A stretch of DNA of 64,000 bases from a virus: positions 1-64,000 of IMG/VR virus record IMGVR_UViG_3300042549_009448; one strand, written 5' to 3'. The notes beneath the pieces are model-generated. The model made no database searches and had not been told where the DNA came from. It saw nothing but the letters and a program-made list of their open reading frames with translations. The translations under genes were made by a program, and so were the position numbers. Position 1 is the stretch's first letter; each line of letters starts with the position of its first letter. This document shows positions 1 through 7,987 of the stretch, in pieces.

Positions 1-225
1 CTGAAGTTCCAGAACCGGAAGTTCCAGAAGAACCTGAAGTTCCAGAACCGGAAGTTCCAGAAGAACCTGAAGTTCCAGAACCGGAAGTTCCAGAAGAACC
101 TGAAGTTCCAGAACCGGAAGTTCCAGAAGAACCTGAAGTTCCAGAACCGGAAGTTCCAGAAGAACCTGAAGTTCCAGAACCGGAAGTTCCAGAAGAACCT
201 GAAGTTCCAGAACCGGAAGTTCCAG
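1..225. repeat. 33-bp tandem repeat, six copies plus a partial one
   Basis: A 33-base unit beginning CTGAAGTTCCAGAACCGG repeats perfectly head to tail from the window edge. Because 33 is a multiple of three, copy-number change keeps the minus-strand fibre in frame and would only lengthen or shorten the shaft. There are no unique spacers. Confidence 0.95.
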
Positions 226-886
226 AGCTTCCTGACGTGCCGGGTGTACCGGCTGATCCTGATGTACCCGATGATCCGCTTGTTCCTGAAGATCCAGATT
301 CTCCTGAAGATCCGCTTGTTCCTGAAGATCCGCTTGTTCCTGAAGATCCAGATTCTCCTGAAGATCCGCTTGTTCCTGAAGATCCGCTTGTTCCTGAAGA
401 TCCGCTTGTTCCTGAAGATCCAGATTCTCCTGAAGATCCACTAGATCCTGAGCCACCTGATGTGCCTGAAGAACCAGAGCTTCCTGACGTGCCTGACGTT
501 CCAGCTGAGCCGGACGTTCCAGAAGAACCAGCCGTTCCACTTGAGCCGCTTGTTCCAGAGCTTCCTGATGTTCCAGATGTTCCTGAAGTTCCAGATGAAC
601 CTGATGTTCCAGATGTTCCAGAGCTTCCTGAAGCTCCACTTGACCCTGAAGAACCTGAAGGTCCTGAAGATCCGCTTGAACCTGAAGTGCCTGATGTTCC
701 ATCCGATCCACTTATTCCAGAGGTTCCTGAACTTCCAGATATTCCACCGCTACCTGAACTACCAGTTTGTGGAGAATCATTCCATGAAAGATTTCCATTG
801 GAGTCAATTACTAAAAATCGGGTCTTGGCATTATCTTGGGTGACTCCGCTGAGGTCGACTTGTTTTATTTTGATTTTATGAGACAT
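1..886 (-). CDS. Gly-Ser-Thr-repeat tail fibre/adhesin, partial at left edge
   Basis: The minus strand is open from an ATG at 886 to the window edge, giving 295 codons without a stop. It starts MSHKIKIKQVDLSGVTQD, has a short non-repetitive head with LVIDSNGNLSWND, and then becomes almost pure Gly/Ser/Thr. The last part is an 11-residue unit, GSSGTSGSGTS, repeated about seven times. The N-terminal style resembles that of the other fibre proteins in this window, such as the one at 1943-4423. An ATAAATAAC late-promoter-like motif lies about 30 bases upstream. A short out-of-frame ATG at 902 would encode only eight residues and overlap the start, so 886 is preferred. The C-terminus, which would carry any receptor-binding domain, is outside the window. 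Fibre function is inferred from composition and context. The Pro-Glu-Val-rich reading on the other strand is its antisense shadow. Confidence 0.75.
   Translation of the reverse strand, partial: MSHKIKIKQVDLSGVTQDNAKTRFLVIDSNGNLSWNDSPQTGSSGSGGISGSSGTSGISGSDGTSGTSGSSGSSGPSGSSGSSGASGSSGTSGTSGSSGTSGTSGTSGSSGTSGSSGTAGSSGTSGSAGTSGTSGSSGSSGTSGGSGSSGSSGESGSSGTSGSSGTSGSSGTSGSSGESGSSGTSGSSGTSGSSGESGSSGTSGSSGTSGSAGTPGTSGSSGTSGSGTSGSSGTSGSGTSGSSGTSGSGTSGSSGTSGSGTSGSSGTSGSGTSGSSGTSGSGTSGSSGTSGSGTS
273..434. repeat. 18-bp tandem repeat inside the fibre gene, nine units
   Basis: Nine units of 18 bases alternate between two forms, GATCCGCTTGTTCCTGAA and GATCCAGATTCTCCTGAA. The order is one B form after every one or two A forms. 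On the minus strand each unit adds six Gly/Ser/Thr residues. The higher-order pattern suggests past duplication of larger blocks. Confidence 0.9.
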
Positions 887-915
887 TCAACTGGACTTGC
901 ATTTTTCTACTAAAG

Positions 916-925
916 TTATTTATCA
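916..925 (-). promoter_or_regulatory. T4-late-like promoter for the repeat fibre
   Basis: On the minus strand this reads TTGATAAATAACTTTAG. It matches the ATAAATAAC motif found before other late genes here and resembles the T4 late promoter TATAAATA. It ends 29 bases before the fibre start at 886. Confidence 0.6.
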
Positions 926-945
926 ACCCTAAGCCTATAAATGAG

Positions 946-1902
946 CTAGCCTCTTTTTTCTTGAGTATATAAAATTGCTTCAACGTATTTAGCGGAAGCA
1001 GTATCAGGTTTAACAAAACTTAGATCTGCGGCAAATGGGCTTGAATCCCTAAAGTCGGCTTTATAGAATAGCTCAGTGGACCTGTCGCCAGTTACTCCAG
1101 CATTGTGCATAATATTACAACTCTCGTAATCTGAGATTGACGAAGTTCCCCAGCTAAAATCCAAGTCAGGAGTGACGATTGTTTGAGCTCCCATCTTCCA
1201 TGCTCCCCAAAGAACTGACCACATGTCCGCACACCATTTTTGCACTGGATTATAGGTTTTTAATTCGTCGGCGGATAGAGTTTTACGTTCTTCATTTTCT
1301 CGATCCGACATGTATTTGTATAGTAATAAGGAGTCTTCCTTAACCTCTTGCCAAAAATCAGCAGTAACTCCTTTCATTAGATACTGTGCACCACCTGAGC
1401 CCTCCTCATTCTTCTCAACCGTCTCTGGTGGAATTTTTGATAAACTACATAGATCTAGAAAAAGATCCTCAGACTTGCTCTTTATGTAGTTAGCACCAAT
1501 GTATGAGACCGTATCACTTAGGTACCAATACAAGTCGCTATGCATTGAATCAAAATCCGGAAGTTTTCTAAAGATAATATCTGAATCATGATAGAACACA
1601 GTTTCACCACGAAGTTCTGGGAATCGTCTAAAGTGTTGTTCTAAAATATCAGGTCTGAGAATTGGAATGTAACCGAAATTATCCTTTACTGTTTTTTCAT
1701 AGAAAAAGAATCTAACGGTTGGATATTTAGTCGCAAGAGCAAGGCCCTCGTATGAGGGATTGCCTGAGTATGCCCAAAGAATTTCAATCCAATTTGGATT
1801 AATTCCAAGCTTAATAAAATTATTGATTAGTACTTCAACTTGCCAATGAAAGTACGGATGATCCGGTTGAGCGGACATGAAAATCGTCTTCTTAGTTAAC
1901 AT
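946..1902 (-). CDS. Glycosyltransferase-like protein (GT-A type, DSD motif)
   Basis: A protein of 318 residues with no signal peptide. It begins with an IFMSAQPDHPYFHWQVEV segment, like the start of nucleotide-diphospho-sugar transferases of the arabinosyl/galactosyl type. A DxD-type metal/nucleotide-sugar motif, HDSD at about residues 105-108, lies in a hydrophobic strand (TVFYHDSDIIF). Trp-rich stretches follow (WCADMWSVLWGAWKMG). It lies 40 bases downstream of the poly-Thr fibre gene in the same direction and has no motif of its own, so it is probably co-transcribed with that gene. A natural guess is glycosylation of the Thr/Ser-rich fibres on either side, but modification of phage DNA or host surface glycans cannot be excluded. 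Family membership is moderately supported; the acceptor is unknown. Confidence 0.55.
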   Translation of the reverse strand: MLTKKTIFMSAQPDHPYFHWQVEVLINNFIKLGINPNWIEILWAYSGNPSYEGLALATKYPTVRFFFYEKTVKDNFGYIPILRPDILEQHFRRFPELRGETVFYHDSDIIFRKLPDFDSMHSDLYWYLSDTVSYIGANYIKSKSEDLFLDLCSLSKIPPETVEKNEEGSGGAQYLMKGVTADFWQEVKEDSLLLYKYMSDRENEERKTLSADELKTYNPVQKWCADMWSVLWGAWKMGAQTIVTPDLDFSWGTSSISDYESCNIMHNAGVTGDRSTELFYKADFRDSSPFAADLSFVKPDTASAKYVEAILYTQEKRG

Positions 1903-1942
1903 ACTAAATTATACTAAGAAAAATGCCGGAGTTTAATCGTTT

Positions 1943-4423
1943 TTATGGAGCTGCAGTGGTCGTAGTCGTCGTAGGAGCTGCAGTGGTCGTAGTCGTCGTA
2001 GGAGCTGCAGTGGTCGTAGTCGTCGTAGGAGCGGCTGTTGTAGTCGTTGTTGTTGGTGCGGCAACCGTAACTGAGTAATTGCAGCCAAATAGACCAATTG
2101 TCCAGGTTCCATAAGGTGGCGATACTGATATTGGTCCAATTTCGGTAGTTGAGCCAAGGTCAGTAATTTGATAGCTTCCCTCAGGTGGTGTGTATGCAAA
2201 AGGAGTAGTTACGCTAACTTGATTTGGAGCAATAGGAGCCGTATTTACTGTGAAAGTTACTTGACCTGAATCAGCGAAATACGTGAAATTATATGGAGTA
2301 CACGTTGTAGTACTTGTGGTAACCGCAGCAGTCGTGGTCGTTGTTGTAGCGGCAGTTGTTGTTGTAGTCGTGGTTGGAGCGATCGTTGTCGTAGTTGTTG
2401 TTACTCCATAGCTTGCACAGTTAATTTGAGTAATCACTTGATTATCATAGTCAAAATTATAACAGTATTCACAAATTCCACCATTTATTACAATTTTAAA
2501 CTGAACGTTTTGAGTTATTCCAGTTACATTGTAACCATCAGGAGTTGAACCAGCAAAGACCAAGTTATTATCTACAGCCAGCTCGTAAGGAACTCCGGTA
2601 GGACCAAAAATTCCTACTCTTACGTGATCATAGTTTGCAATAACCATATCTATCGAAAATAGGCTACAATAATTTGTGGTAGTTGTGGTAGTCGCAGCCG
2701 CAGTCGTTGTGGTCGTCGTTGGCGCAACCGTTGTTGTAGTTGTAGTAGGGGAGGCTACCGTAGTAGTCGTCGTTGTTGGAGCGGAGGTCGTTGTGCTAGT
2801 AGTAGAGGTGCTAGTAGTCGTTGCGGCCGCAGTCGTTGTGGTGGTTGTTGCTCCAGCTACAACGTTAACTGAATATTCACAACCACTTAGTGTTGTGAAT
2901 GTATAGGTTCCATATACCGAACTTATTCCAGCGTTCGCATATTCAGTATTAAGGCGATTGAATATCCATGATAGACTGATGTTTACTCCGTGTAGGGCAG
3001 TTAGATCATAACTTCCTCCAGCCGTTGGATAGAAAATTACCGTGTATGGACCGCTTGGTGTTCCAACAAAATTTACAATATTTGAATTTATCGAATTAGC
3101 GACGATTGAACCTGGCGAGCAGGTTGTTGTAGTCGTTGTCGGTGGAATGGTTGTGGTTAACACCGGAGTTAACGTTGTGGTTGAGGTGGTTGTGGTTAAC
3201 ACCAACGGAATCAAAAAGAAAGGACTAAATGAGGTTACTTGTGCGTATATCGTTCTAGTTGAATAGTTTTGAGCATAGGGTCCAACTAAAACAGTTTCAT
3301 CAACGTAAATTCCGCCAACCTCATGAAATATTCTAACTGCATTGAATGTGGAAAGACTTATTGATTGTGGTAGTGTAAATCCTATTATTGCGCCAATTGC
3401 CAATGGCGTTGTAATATCGTAGGCTAACAAAGTATTGCTTAAGTAATAACCTGCAGGTAGGCTTGAGCCTGGTGGATTTACCGTAGGTACTGGAACTTGA
3501 CACACAGTAATTGGTGAGCTTGCGTTAACTGCTGTATCTAAAACGATAGTTACTCCTTGTTGCGGAAACGGCAGTGTCGCATTACCGGTGGTCACTATAT
3601 TAGTTAAGCAGCTAATGCCAGCTGCTCCACAATACGGATCAGCTGATGAATATACTAAGGTCACTAGGTCATTTGAATCAAGTCCATAACCAGCAACTGA
3701 GGTATTCCAATAAAGTTCGTCGGTTGAATCTACTAATCCATAATTAGAAGCAGTTACTCCATTGTCCTTGCTAAAGTAGGCTGGAGCGGAATCATCTCCA
3801 TTTCCAACTATTATTTGTTGGCCATTCACAAAAAGTAGGTATTCGCTAGTCGATAATGGAGCAGGCATTGGTAATAGCCCATCCGACACCAGAGCACCGT
3901 CTCCAGTAATAACGTTTGGAACAGCAGATCGTGTGATTGCTGCTCTACAGGCACCACCGCCTCCACCTGAAAGTAAAGTCCAACCGGTTGAAACTAAGTA
4001 TCCGTAAAATCCTTCAACTCTACCGCTTTGAGATGTGATGTAAACGATTTCTCCAGGAATTCCAGTTGGAGGTAGAACTCCGTAAACCTTTAGTCTTAAT
4101 CTTTTTCCCTCTAGTACATCCTCAACGACAACGTTCTTGGCAGTGACTGCTCCAGTCGGATACATCTTTATCACTTCCGGATAAATTCCGCCGGCCTGTT
4201 GAGCGCCGTACACGGTTAAACCCTGTCTAAGTTTAATCGTGTCCGCCGTAATTCCATGAATGTCAACGGTCACGCCAGTGGTCTGGTCGTAGTTTATTGA
4301 AGTTAAAAATTCATCAAGTGCTGTCTTTAATGTGTTAAAATTAAGATTAGACAGGTCTACTACTGAGCTTAAGCTCGTCCCGTTGATTGATTTTATACTT
4401 GAAATTTTTACTTTTACTGACAT
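1943..4423 (-). CDS. Poly-threonine-linker tail fibre/adhesin
   Basis: A protein of 826 residues beginning MSVKVKISSIKSINGTSL, the same style as the fibre at 886. The first 400 or so residues are a non-repetitive virion-type region (phage fibre context, GGGGGACRAAI stretch). The rest is three similar domains of about 80-90 residues. Each starts with Cys after a linker and ends in a CEYSV or CNYSV-type strand. Linkers of TTTTTT with Ala, Pro or Val separate them, and the protein ends in four TTTTTTAAP-like units. The domains look like small beta-sandwich modules with paired cysteines. A late-promoter motif lies 28 bases upstream. The glycosyltransferase-like gene follows. The receptor-binding role is an inference; the low-complexity linkers are seen directly. 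Confidence 0.7.
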   Translation of the reverse strand: MSVKVKISSIKSINGTSLSSVVDLSNLNFNTLKTALDEFLTSINYDQTTGVTVDIHGITADTIKLRQGLTVYGAQQAGGIYPEVIKMYPTGAVTAKNVVVEDVLEGKRLRLKVYGVLPPTGIPGEIVYITSQSGRVEGFYGYLVSTGWTLLSGGGGGACRAAITRSAVPNVITGDGALVSDGLLPMPAPLSTSEYLLFVNGQQIIVGNGDDSAPAYFSKDNGVTASNYGLVDSTDELYWNTSVAGYGLDSNDLVTLVYSSADPYCGAAGISCLTNIVTTGNATLPFPQQGVTIVLDTAVNASSPITVCQVPVPTVNPPGSSLPAGYYLSNTLLAYDITTPLAIGAIIGFTLPQSISLSTFNAVRIFHEVGGIYVDETVLVGPYAQNYSTRTIYAQVTSFSPFFLIPLVLTTTTSTTTLTPVLTTTIPPTTTTTTCSPGSIVANSINSNIVNFVGTPSGPYTVIFYPTAGGSYDLTALHGVNISLSWIFNRLNTEYANAGISSVYGTYTFTTLSGCEYSVNVVAGATTTTTTAAATTTSTSTTSTTTSAPTTTTTTVASPTTTTTTVAPTTTTTTAAATTTTTTNYCSLFSIDMVIANYDHVRVGIFGPTGVPYELAVDNNLVFAGSTPDGYNVTGITQNVQFKIVINGGICEYCYNFDYDNQVITQINCASYGVTTTTTTIAPTTTTTTTAATTTTTTAAVTTSTTTCTPYNFTYFADSGQVTFTVNTAPIAPNQVSVTTPFAYTPPEGSYQITDLGSTTEIGPISVSPPYGTWTIGLFGCNYSVTVAAPTTTTTTAAPTTTTTTAAPTTTTTTAAPTTTTTTAAP
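1947..2027. repeat. 27-bp tandem repeat at the 3' end of the poly-Thr fibre gene
   Basis: Three perfect copies of a 27-base unit starting GGAGCTGCAGTGGTCG are followed by a degraded fourth. On the minus strand each encodes nine residues, mostly Thr with Ala-Ala-Pro. Identity at the base level implies recent duplication, whereas the other poly-Thr linkers use varied codons. Confidence 0.9.
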
Positions 4424-4450
4424 GCAGGTTTACTATGTTTGGGCTTTTAG

Positions 4451-4460
4451 TTATTTATCA
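4451..4460 (-). promoter_or_regulatory. T4-late-like promoter for the poly-Thr fibre and glycosyltransferase
   Basis: The minus strand reads GTTGATAAATAACTAAAAG, 28 bases before the ATG at 4423. It agrees with the motif at 49504-49513 over GGTTGATAAATAACTAAA apart from the first base. Confidence 0.65.
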
Positions 4461-4478
4461 ACTTTGAGTACCCCATCA

Positions 4479-5831
4479 TTATTTTAGGAGTCTCTTACTG
4501 CCCTTTGCGGTGCCGGCAATAATCTCTGTTTTATTATCAACTTCTGAGTCTAGCGCAATTACGCCAGATCTCACAATGCACTCATTTAGATCAGCATAAA
4601 TGATACTATCTGGAGAACAGTTAATGTAACTTAAATCAATTCGGTTTGCGCCACCTCTCTCAAATAGACAATCGTCTAGATGAGAATATCGGATATCATT
4701 ATTGGTTAGGATTCGACACTCTGCGATTCTAGAAGATCTAACTTTACAGCTATGTAACATGCAATGAGACAGCTCAGCCTCAATTGAACAATTAATAAAA
4801 TCTAAATCATGTAGCGAGAATCCCTCCTTAATGATTGAGTCCTTGACCTGCACTCTTTTTGAGTCAGTATCGTAATTCAATTTGCCCTTTTTCATTTTAC
4901 CAAAGGTTATTAGGTCAAATAGACTTTCTCTTAAGTTATTGTAGTTGGACTCAACTATTCTAGGATCGTCCTTTAGGTCAATGTAAAGCTCAATATCTGG
5001 AAAATTCTTTATGAAATTTTCATAAGTTTTTAGGGCCAACGTATTGTGCCTTTGTAGCTTAATAACGTCATTGATCTTTTTCTGGTCTTCGATTGAATAG
5101 GCGGTATTTGAGGTTAGGGTCTCATATAACTTCTCAGACATGTAATTTATTAGATTCGTTGCATCAGCTCTACGCGTTTGGTATTCAGGTCCACCTGCAT
5201 ACCTAATCTCAAGATAACCCTCTCTTAACTTTTCAAAGTTTAGGCCAAAGTACTTAGATTGAGGAAAGGCAAAGTCCATTGGATTTCCAGGTTTTGCATA
5301 AGGTAATGCGTTCTCGGAAACGAATTTATCTTTTGGATAGATGTTACTAACCGAGTTTTTATAAATTCTCTGAATTCTAGATTTTGCAGAAGGCCACATT
5401 TCAAATATCTTTTCCTCGTTAAGAGAAAGGATACACTTGAAAACATTTAGATTCTCAAGTCTTTCAGTTAGGCCCATATCAAATTCATTAAATGACAAGT
5501 TAATGTGAAGTCCTGTACGGTCGGTTGTGAATCCATTCTCATCGATAAAATTCATCACCTTGTACATGATATGAATTGCTTCAGAATAGGGCATTACTCC
5601 AGTTACAAGTTCATTCATTTTAAATCCACCTGAAAAGTCAGCTTCAAGTTTGAATTGGTCTCTTGACACTGGCAGGTCTGATCGATATTCGTCAGTCCAT
5701 GCGATATCCTTATTGAGTGCAGTTTTTAATTTCTCTGCAAGCTCCTCTCGTGGAATCGGCGAAAAGAATTCGAACTCGAATCCTAAGTTAACATTGTCGA
5801 AGATTTTTGATTTGGTTAAGTCTTTGTACAT
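4479..5831 (-). CDS. Amidoligase-like enzyme with pentapeptide-like C-terminal tail
   Basis: The N-terminal two thirds of this 450-residue protein fit the putative amidoligase (COOH-NH2 ligase, glutamine-synthetase-like fold) family. GFEFEF at 17-22 matches the family's opening GxExEF strand. LEADFSGGFKMNELVTGVM at about 62-80 matches the 'D-S ... G-x-E-L-V-(S/T)' segment. TGLHINLSF at 106-114 matches the GxHxN/H strand, and GYLEIRYAGG at 205-214 the conserved ExR strand. Known members join carboxyl and amino groups with ATP. Residues of about 330-440 look like a right-handed beta-helix or pentapeptide-type region rich in Cys and Asp (LHDLDFINCS, LSHCMLHSC, DLSYINCS). The gene starts four bases after the stop of the upstream virion gene, so it is expressed late. 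Substrate unknown; possible roles are cross-linking virion protein or modifying peptidoglycan-type peptides. Confidence 0.6.
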   Translation of the reverse strand: MYKDLTKSKIFDNVNLGFEFEFFSPIPREELAEKLKTALNKDIAWTDEYRSDLPVSRDQFKLEADFSGGFKMNELVTGVMPYSEAIHIMYKVMNFIDENGFTTDRTGLHINLSFNEFDMGLTERLENLNVFKCILSLNEEKIFEMWPSAKSRIQRIYKNSVSNIYPKDKFVSENALPYAKPGNPMDFAFPQSKYFGLNFEKLREGYLEIRYAGGPEYQTRRADATNLINYMSEKLYETLTSNTAYSIEDQKKINDVIKLQRHNTLALKTYENFIKNFPDIELYIDLKDDPRIVESNYNNLRESLFDLITFGKMKKGKLNYDTDSKRVQVKDSIIKEGFSLHDLDFINCSIEAELSHCMLHSCKVRSSRIAECRILTNNDIRYSHLDDCLFERGGANRIDLSYINCSPDSIIYADLNECIVRSGVIALDSEVDNKTEIIAGTAKGSKRLLK

Positions 5832-5835
5832 AATA

Positions 5836-7908
5836 TTATAAGTTTATTGCAATGAATGGTAAGTTTAATCTTGGTCTAGCATTGTCAATTATTTCAAGCA
5901 GAGATTCGTCTCTAACAAAGAGTTGACTCACTATGAATTCATGATCCTCTTCCTGAACCATTGTGTTGAATAGTCGTATATTTGCAATTGAGTAATTGGC
6001 ACTAGGTAGGGTCCAATTTTCGGTTGTCTCAAAAGAAAATTGACCAGTCTTCACTGAATTTGAATAGACGCTAATTAGCCTATTAAAGTTTTTTACATTT
6101 GCTGGATCTTGCCCAAATGAATAAAAATTGACTTCAAGTTGGCCGTATTGAGCGGACACTGGAATTATTACTGAATACCACTTATCATAATTTAGAGTTC
6201 CGACCGGAAATGCGCGATTGGTTCCGTTGATATTAACATAAGTAGTCACAGTTGCAGTTAATCCGTCAATATCAACTAGATTACAGGTAATTGTCATTCC
6301 CTTTTCTTGAAAATTATCGAATCCATCGATTAACTTTATTGATTGGGTGCCTTTGTTAAATTTGACTAGCGCACTAAAAGTCATGTTTGGAGTATTAACA
6401 GTCGATGCAACTGCTTTATAAACTACCGCATTCTCTGACTGCTTGAATTGAAAAACTCCAGCCGAAAATTCGGTAATGTCTCTACGCTCGCTTGGGTTAA
6501 GTCCTAAATTCTTGTAACCTTCAACCGCCACATATTTTCCAGTAGCTGAGTTATAGGAAGCCTTAGGCCCATTCATTTTAATTGGTAAAAGTTTGCCCGA
6601 ACTACTTACGGTAGAGTCTCCTGTATTTAGCCTTCGCGCTGTCCAGGCTTCGTAAATTTTGCTATCTTGGTAAGCATATATTGTGTAAGGTTGACTAGGC
6701 GTAAGCTCTTGGTCAGAAGTAGTCCCATCCGATACTGCGGTATAGCTAACAATCGAGGGTTTAACTCCACTCATATCATAGTAATACTCAATCAAAGGTG
6801 CATAGTTGAAAGTATAGTCTAAAATCTTATTGCTTAAGTCCGGATGAATTGATCGGCGAGTCTCATCGAATTTATGAGATATCGTCTTGTATTGTTTCTT
6901 GTCAAGAGCGTCCTTTGTTTGGACCTCTGCCGGTTTACCGAATAGTTCATCGCTTGTCATGATGATGTTGTCTAGGAATCTGCGATCCTCAGTTTTCATT
7001 AACATGTCAATGTTTGGACTGAATTTAGTTAATTGTATTTTCCAGTAGAGAGGTTCCATCATGAATCCCCTAAATAGATAAGATCCTTGAATCTCATACA
7101 TTCTATTGGTTAACGGAAAGTACATGTAATCTCTTTTGCGAGGCTGAGTATCCGGTCCAAATATTGACTGAAAGTATATGTGATCTATATGAATCTCAAA
7201 TGGAATTTCAAAATCAACTCCAAACTCCGTAAAGTTAGGCTTGTTATCTGGAAAAGTATTATTGGGTACGACGACCTTAACGCATTTGCGATCAGTTGTT
7301 TTGAAAAGAGTCCATTCCTTAAATATGAAATCTCCACCGTCTCTATCCGGCTCAGTTTTAAAGTAGACGACTTCATGTCCAAATAGCTTATTGGTTTGTA
7401 GGCTAAGTTCCTTTGCGATACCGATTGCGGTACCAACCTCATACGGCTTGAAACTTGCCTCTCTTTCAGCAATAATTGCTGGACATCTTTCGGTTGAACA
7501 ATAAACGGTTGGCGTGAATAGTGATTCAGCAACGTAAGTACTGCTTATGCGAAATTTAACAGAATTGACAGTTAGGGGTGTTGTAATTTGATTATAAGTA
7601 GTATCATCATACTCGTACTTTACTTCTAAAAAGACCGGTGCATCTCCGAAAGTTAGAACAGAAAGTTCGCTTAGATCAGCTGGTGAGAATGGATACCATA
7701 GTGACCAATTTCCACGGTCAGAAGAGTATCTCATTTTACGAATGATATTTGATGAACTTGCACTACCTAGGTCAAGGTCTTCGTCAAAGCCAACGATATT
7801 GAGTGCACCAGGTACAGGTTCTCCAGTAGAAAAAATTCTGTAATTCTTACTGTAGGTGATGGTGTTTTTCGGAGGCTCCGGAATTACCTTGTAGGTGATT
7901 ACTTGCAT
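5836..7908 (-). CDS. Virion structural protein, tail/baseplate region
   Basis: A protein of 690 residues that I do not recognise by name. The N-terminal half has strand-rich, Tyr/Pro-rich segments typical of phage baseplate or fibre-attachment proteins (MRYSSDRGNWSLWYPF, PRKRDYMYFPLTNRMYEIQG). About residues 490-680 resemble a LamG/concanavalin-type beta sandwich (MTFSALVKFNKGTQSIKLIDG, YDKWYSVIIPVSAQYGQLEVNFY, SIANIRLFN). It is the first gene after the divergent gap with the plus-strand gene at 7988 and is followed at once by the amidoligase-like gene. It has its own late-promoter-like motif. Structural assignment comes from size, composition and neighbours. Confidence 0.55.
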   Translation of the reverse strand: MQVITYKVIPEPPKNTITYSKNYRIFSTGEPVPGALNIVGFDEDLDLGSASSSNIIRKMRYSSDRGNWSLWYPFSPADLSELSVLTFGDAPVFLEVKYEYDDTTYNQITTPLTVNSVKFRISSTYVAESLFTPTVYCSTERCPAIIAEREASFKPYEVGTAIGIAKELSLQTNKLFGHEVVYFKTEPDRDGGDFIFKEWTLFKTTDRKCVKVVVPNNTFPDNKPNFTEFGVDFEIPFEIHIDHIYFQSIFGPDTQPRKRDYMYFPLTNRMYEIQGSYLFRGFMMEPLYWKIQLTKFSPNIDMLMKTEDRRFLDNIIMTSDELFGKPAEVQTKDALDKKQYKTISHKFDETRRSIHPDLSNKILDYTFNYAPLIEYYYDMSGVKPSIVSYTAVSDGTTSDQELTPSQPYTIYAYQDSKIYEAWTARRLNTGDSTVSSSGKLLPIKMNGPKASYNSATGKYVAVEGYKNLGLNPSERRDITEFSAGVFQFKQSENAVVYKAVASTVNTPNMTFSALVKFNKGTQSIKLIDGFDNFQEKGMTITCNLVDIDGLTATVTTYVNINGTNRAFPVGTLNYDKWYSVIIPVSAQYGQLEVNFYSFGQDPANVKNFNRLISVYSNSVKTGQFSFETTENWTLPSANYSIANIRLFNTMVQEEDHEFIVSQLFVRDESLLEIIDNARPRLNLPFIAINL

Positions 7909-7924
7909 TAATAAATCCTTTTTG

Positions 7925-7934
7925 TTATTTATCG
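7925..7934 (-). promoter_or_regulatory. T4-late-like promoter for the 690-residue virion gene
   Basis: The minus strand reads GCGATAAATAACAAAAAG, ending 16 bases before the ATG at 7908. The leader is shorter than at the other sites. The site lies in the 79-base divergent gap before the plus-strand gene at 7988. Confidence 0.55.
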
Positions 7935-7987
7935 CAGCAGATTCAGGTTTTAGCCGTCAAATAAATAATAAGAAAATCGGGGTATCA

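Noticed and set aside
1-434. CRISPR array
   Set aside because: The repeats are contiguous, with no unique spacers, and lie within a coding frame.
237-881. Plus-strand ORF of Pro-Glu-Val repeats
   Set aside because: It is the antisense of the minus-strand Gly-Ser-Thr fibre, which has a late promoter, a coherent N-terminus and runs off the edge. The Pro/Glu reading has no start signal of its own and ends in unrelated sequence.
946-1902. T4-type hydroxymethylcytosine glucosyltransferase
   Set aside because: T4 alpha- and beta-glucosyltransferases are GT-B enzymes. This protein has a GT-A-type DSD motif and lies among fibre genes, so DNA glucosylation is not claimed.
2676-3266. Two plus-strand poly-Val ORFs
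   Set aside because: They are the antisense of the poly-Thr linkers in the fibre gene at 1943-4423.
7895-7987. Start codon at 7895 for the plus-strand gene at 7988
   Set aside because: It would overlap the divergent gene's start and its promoter motif, and it adds 31 residues unlike the rest.
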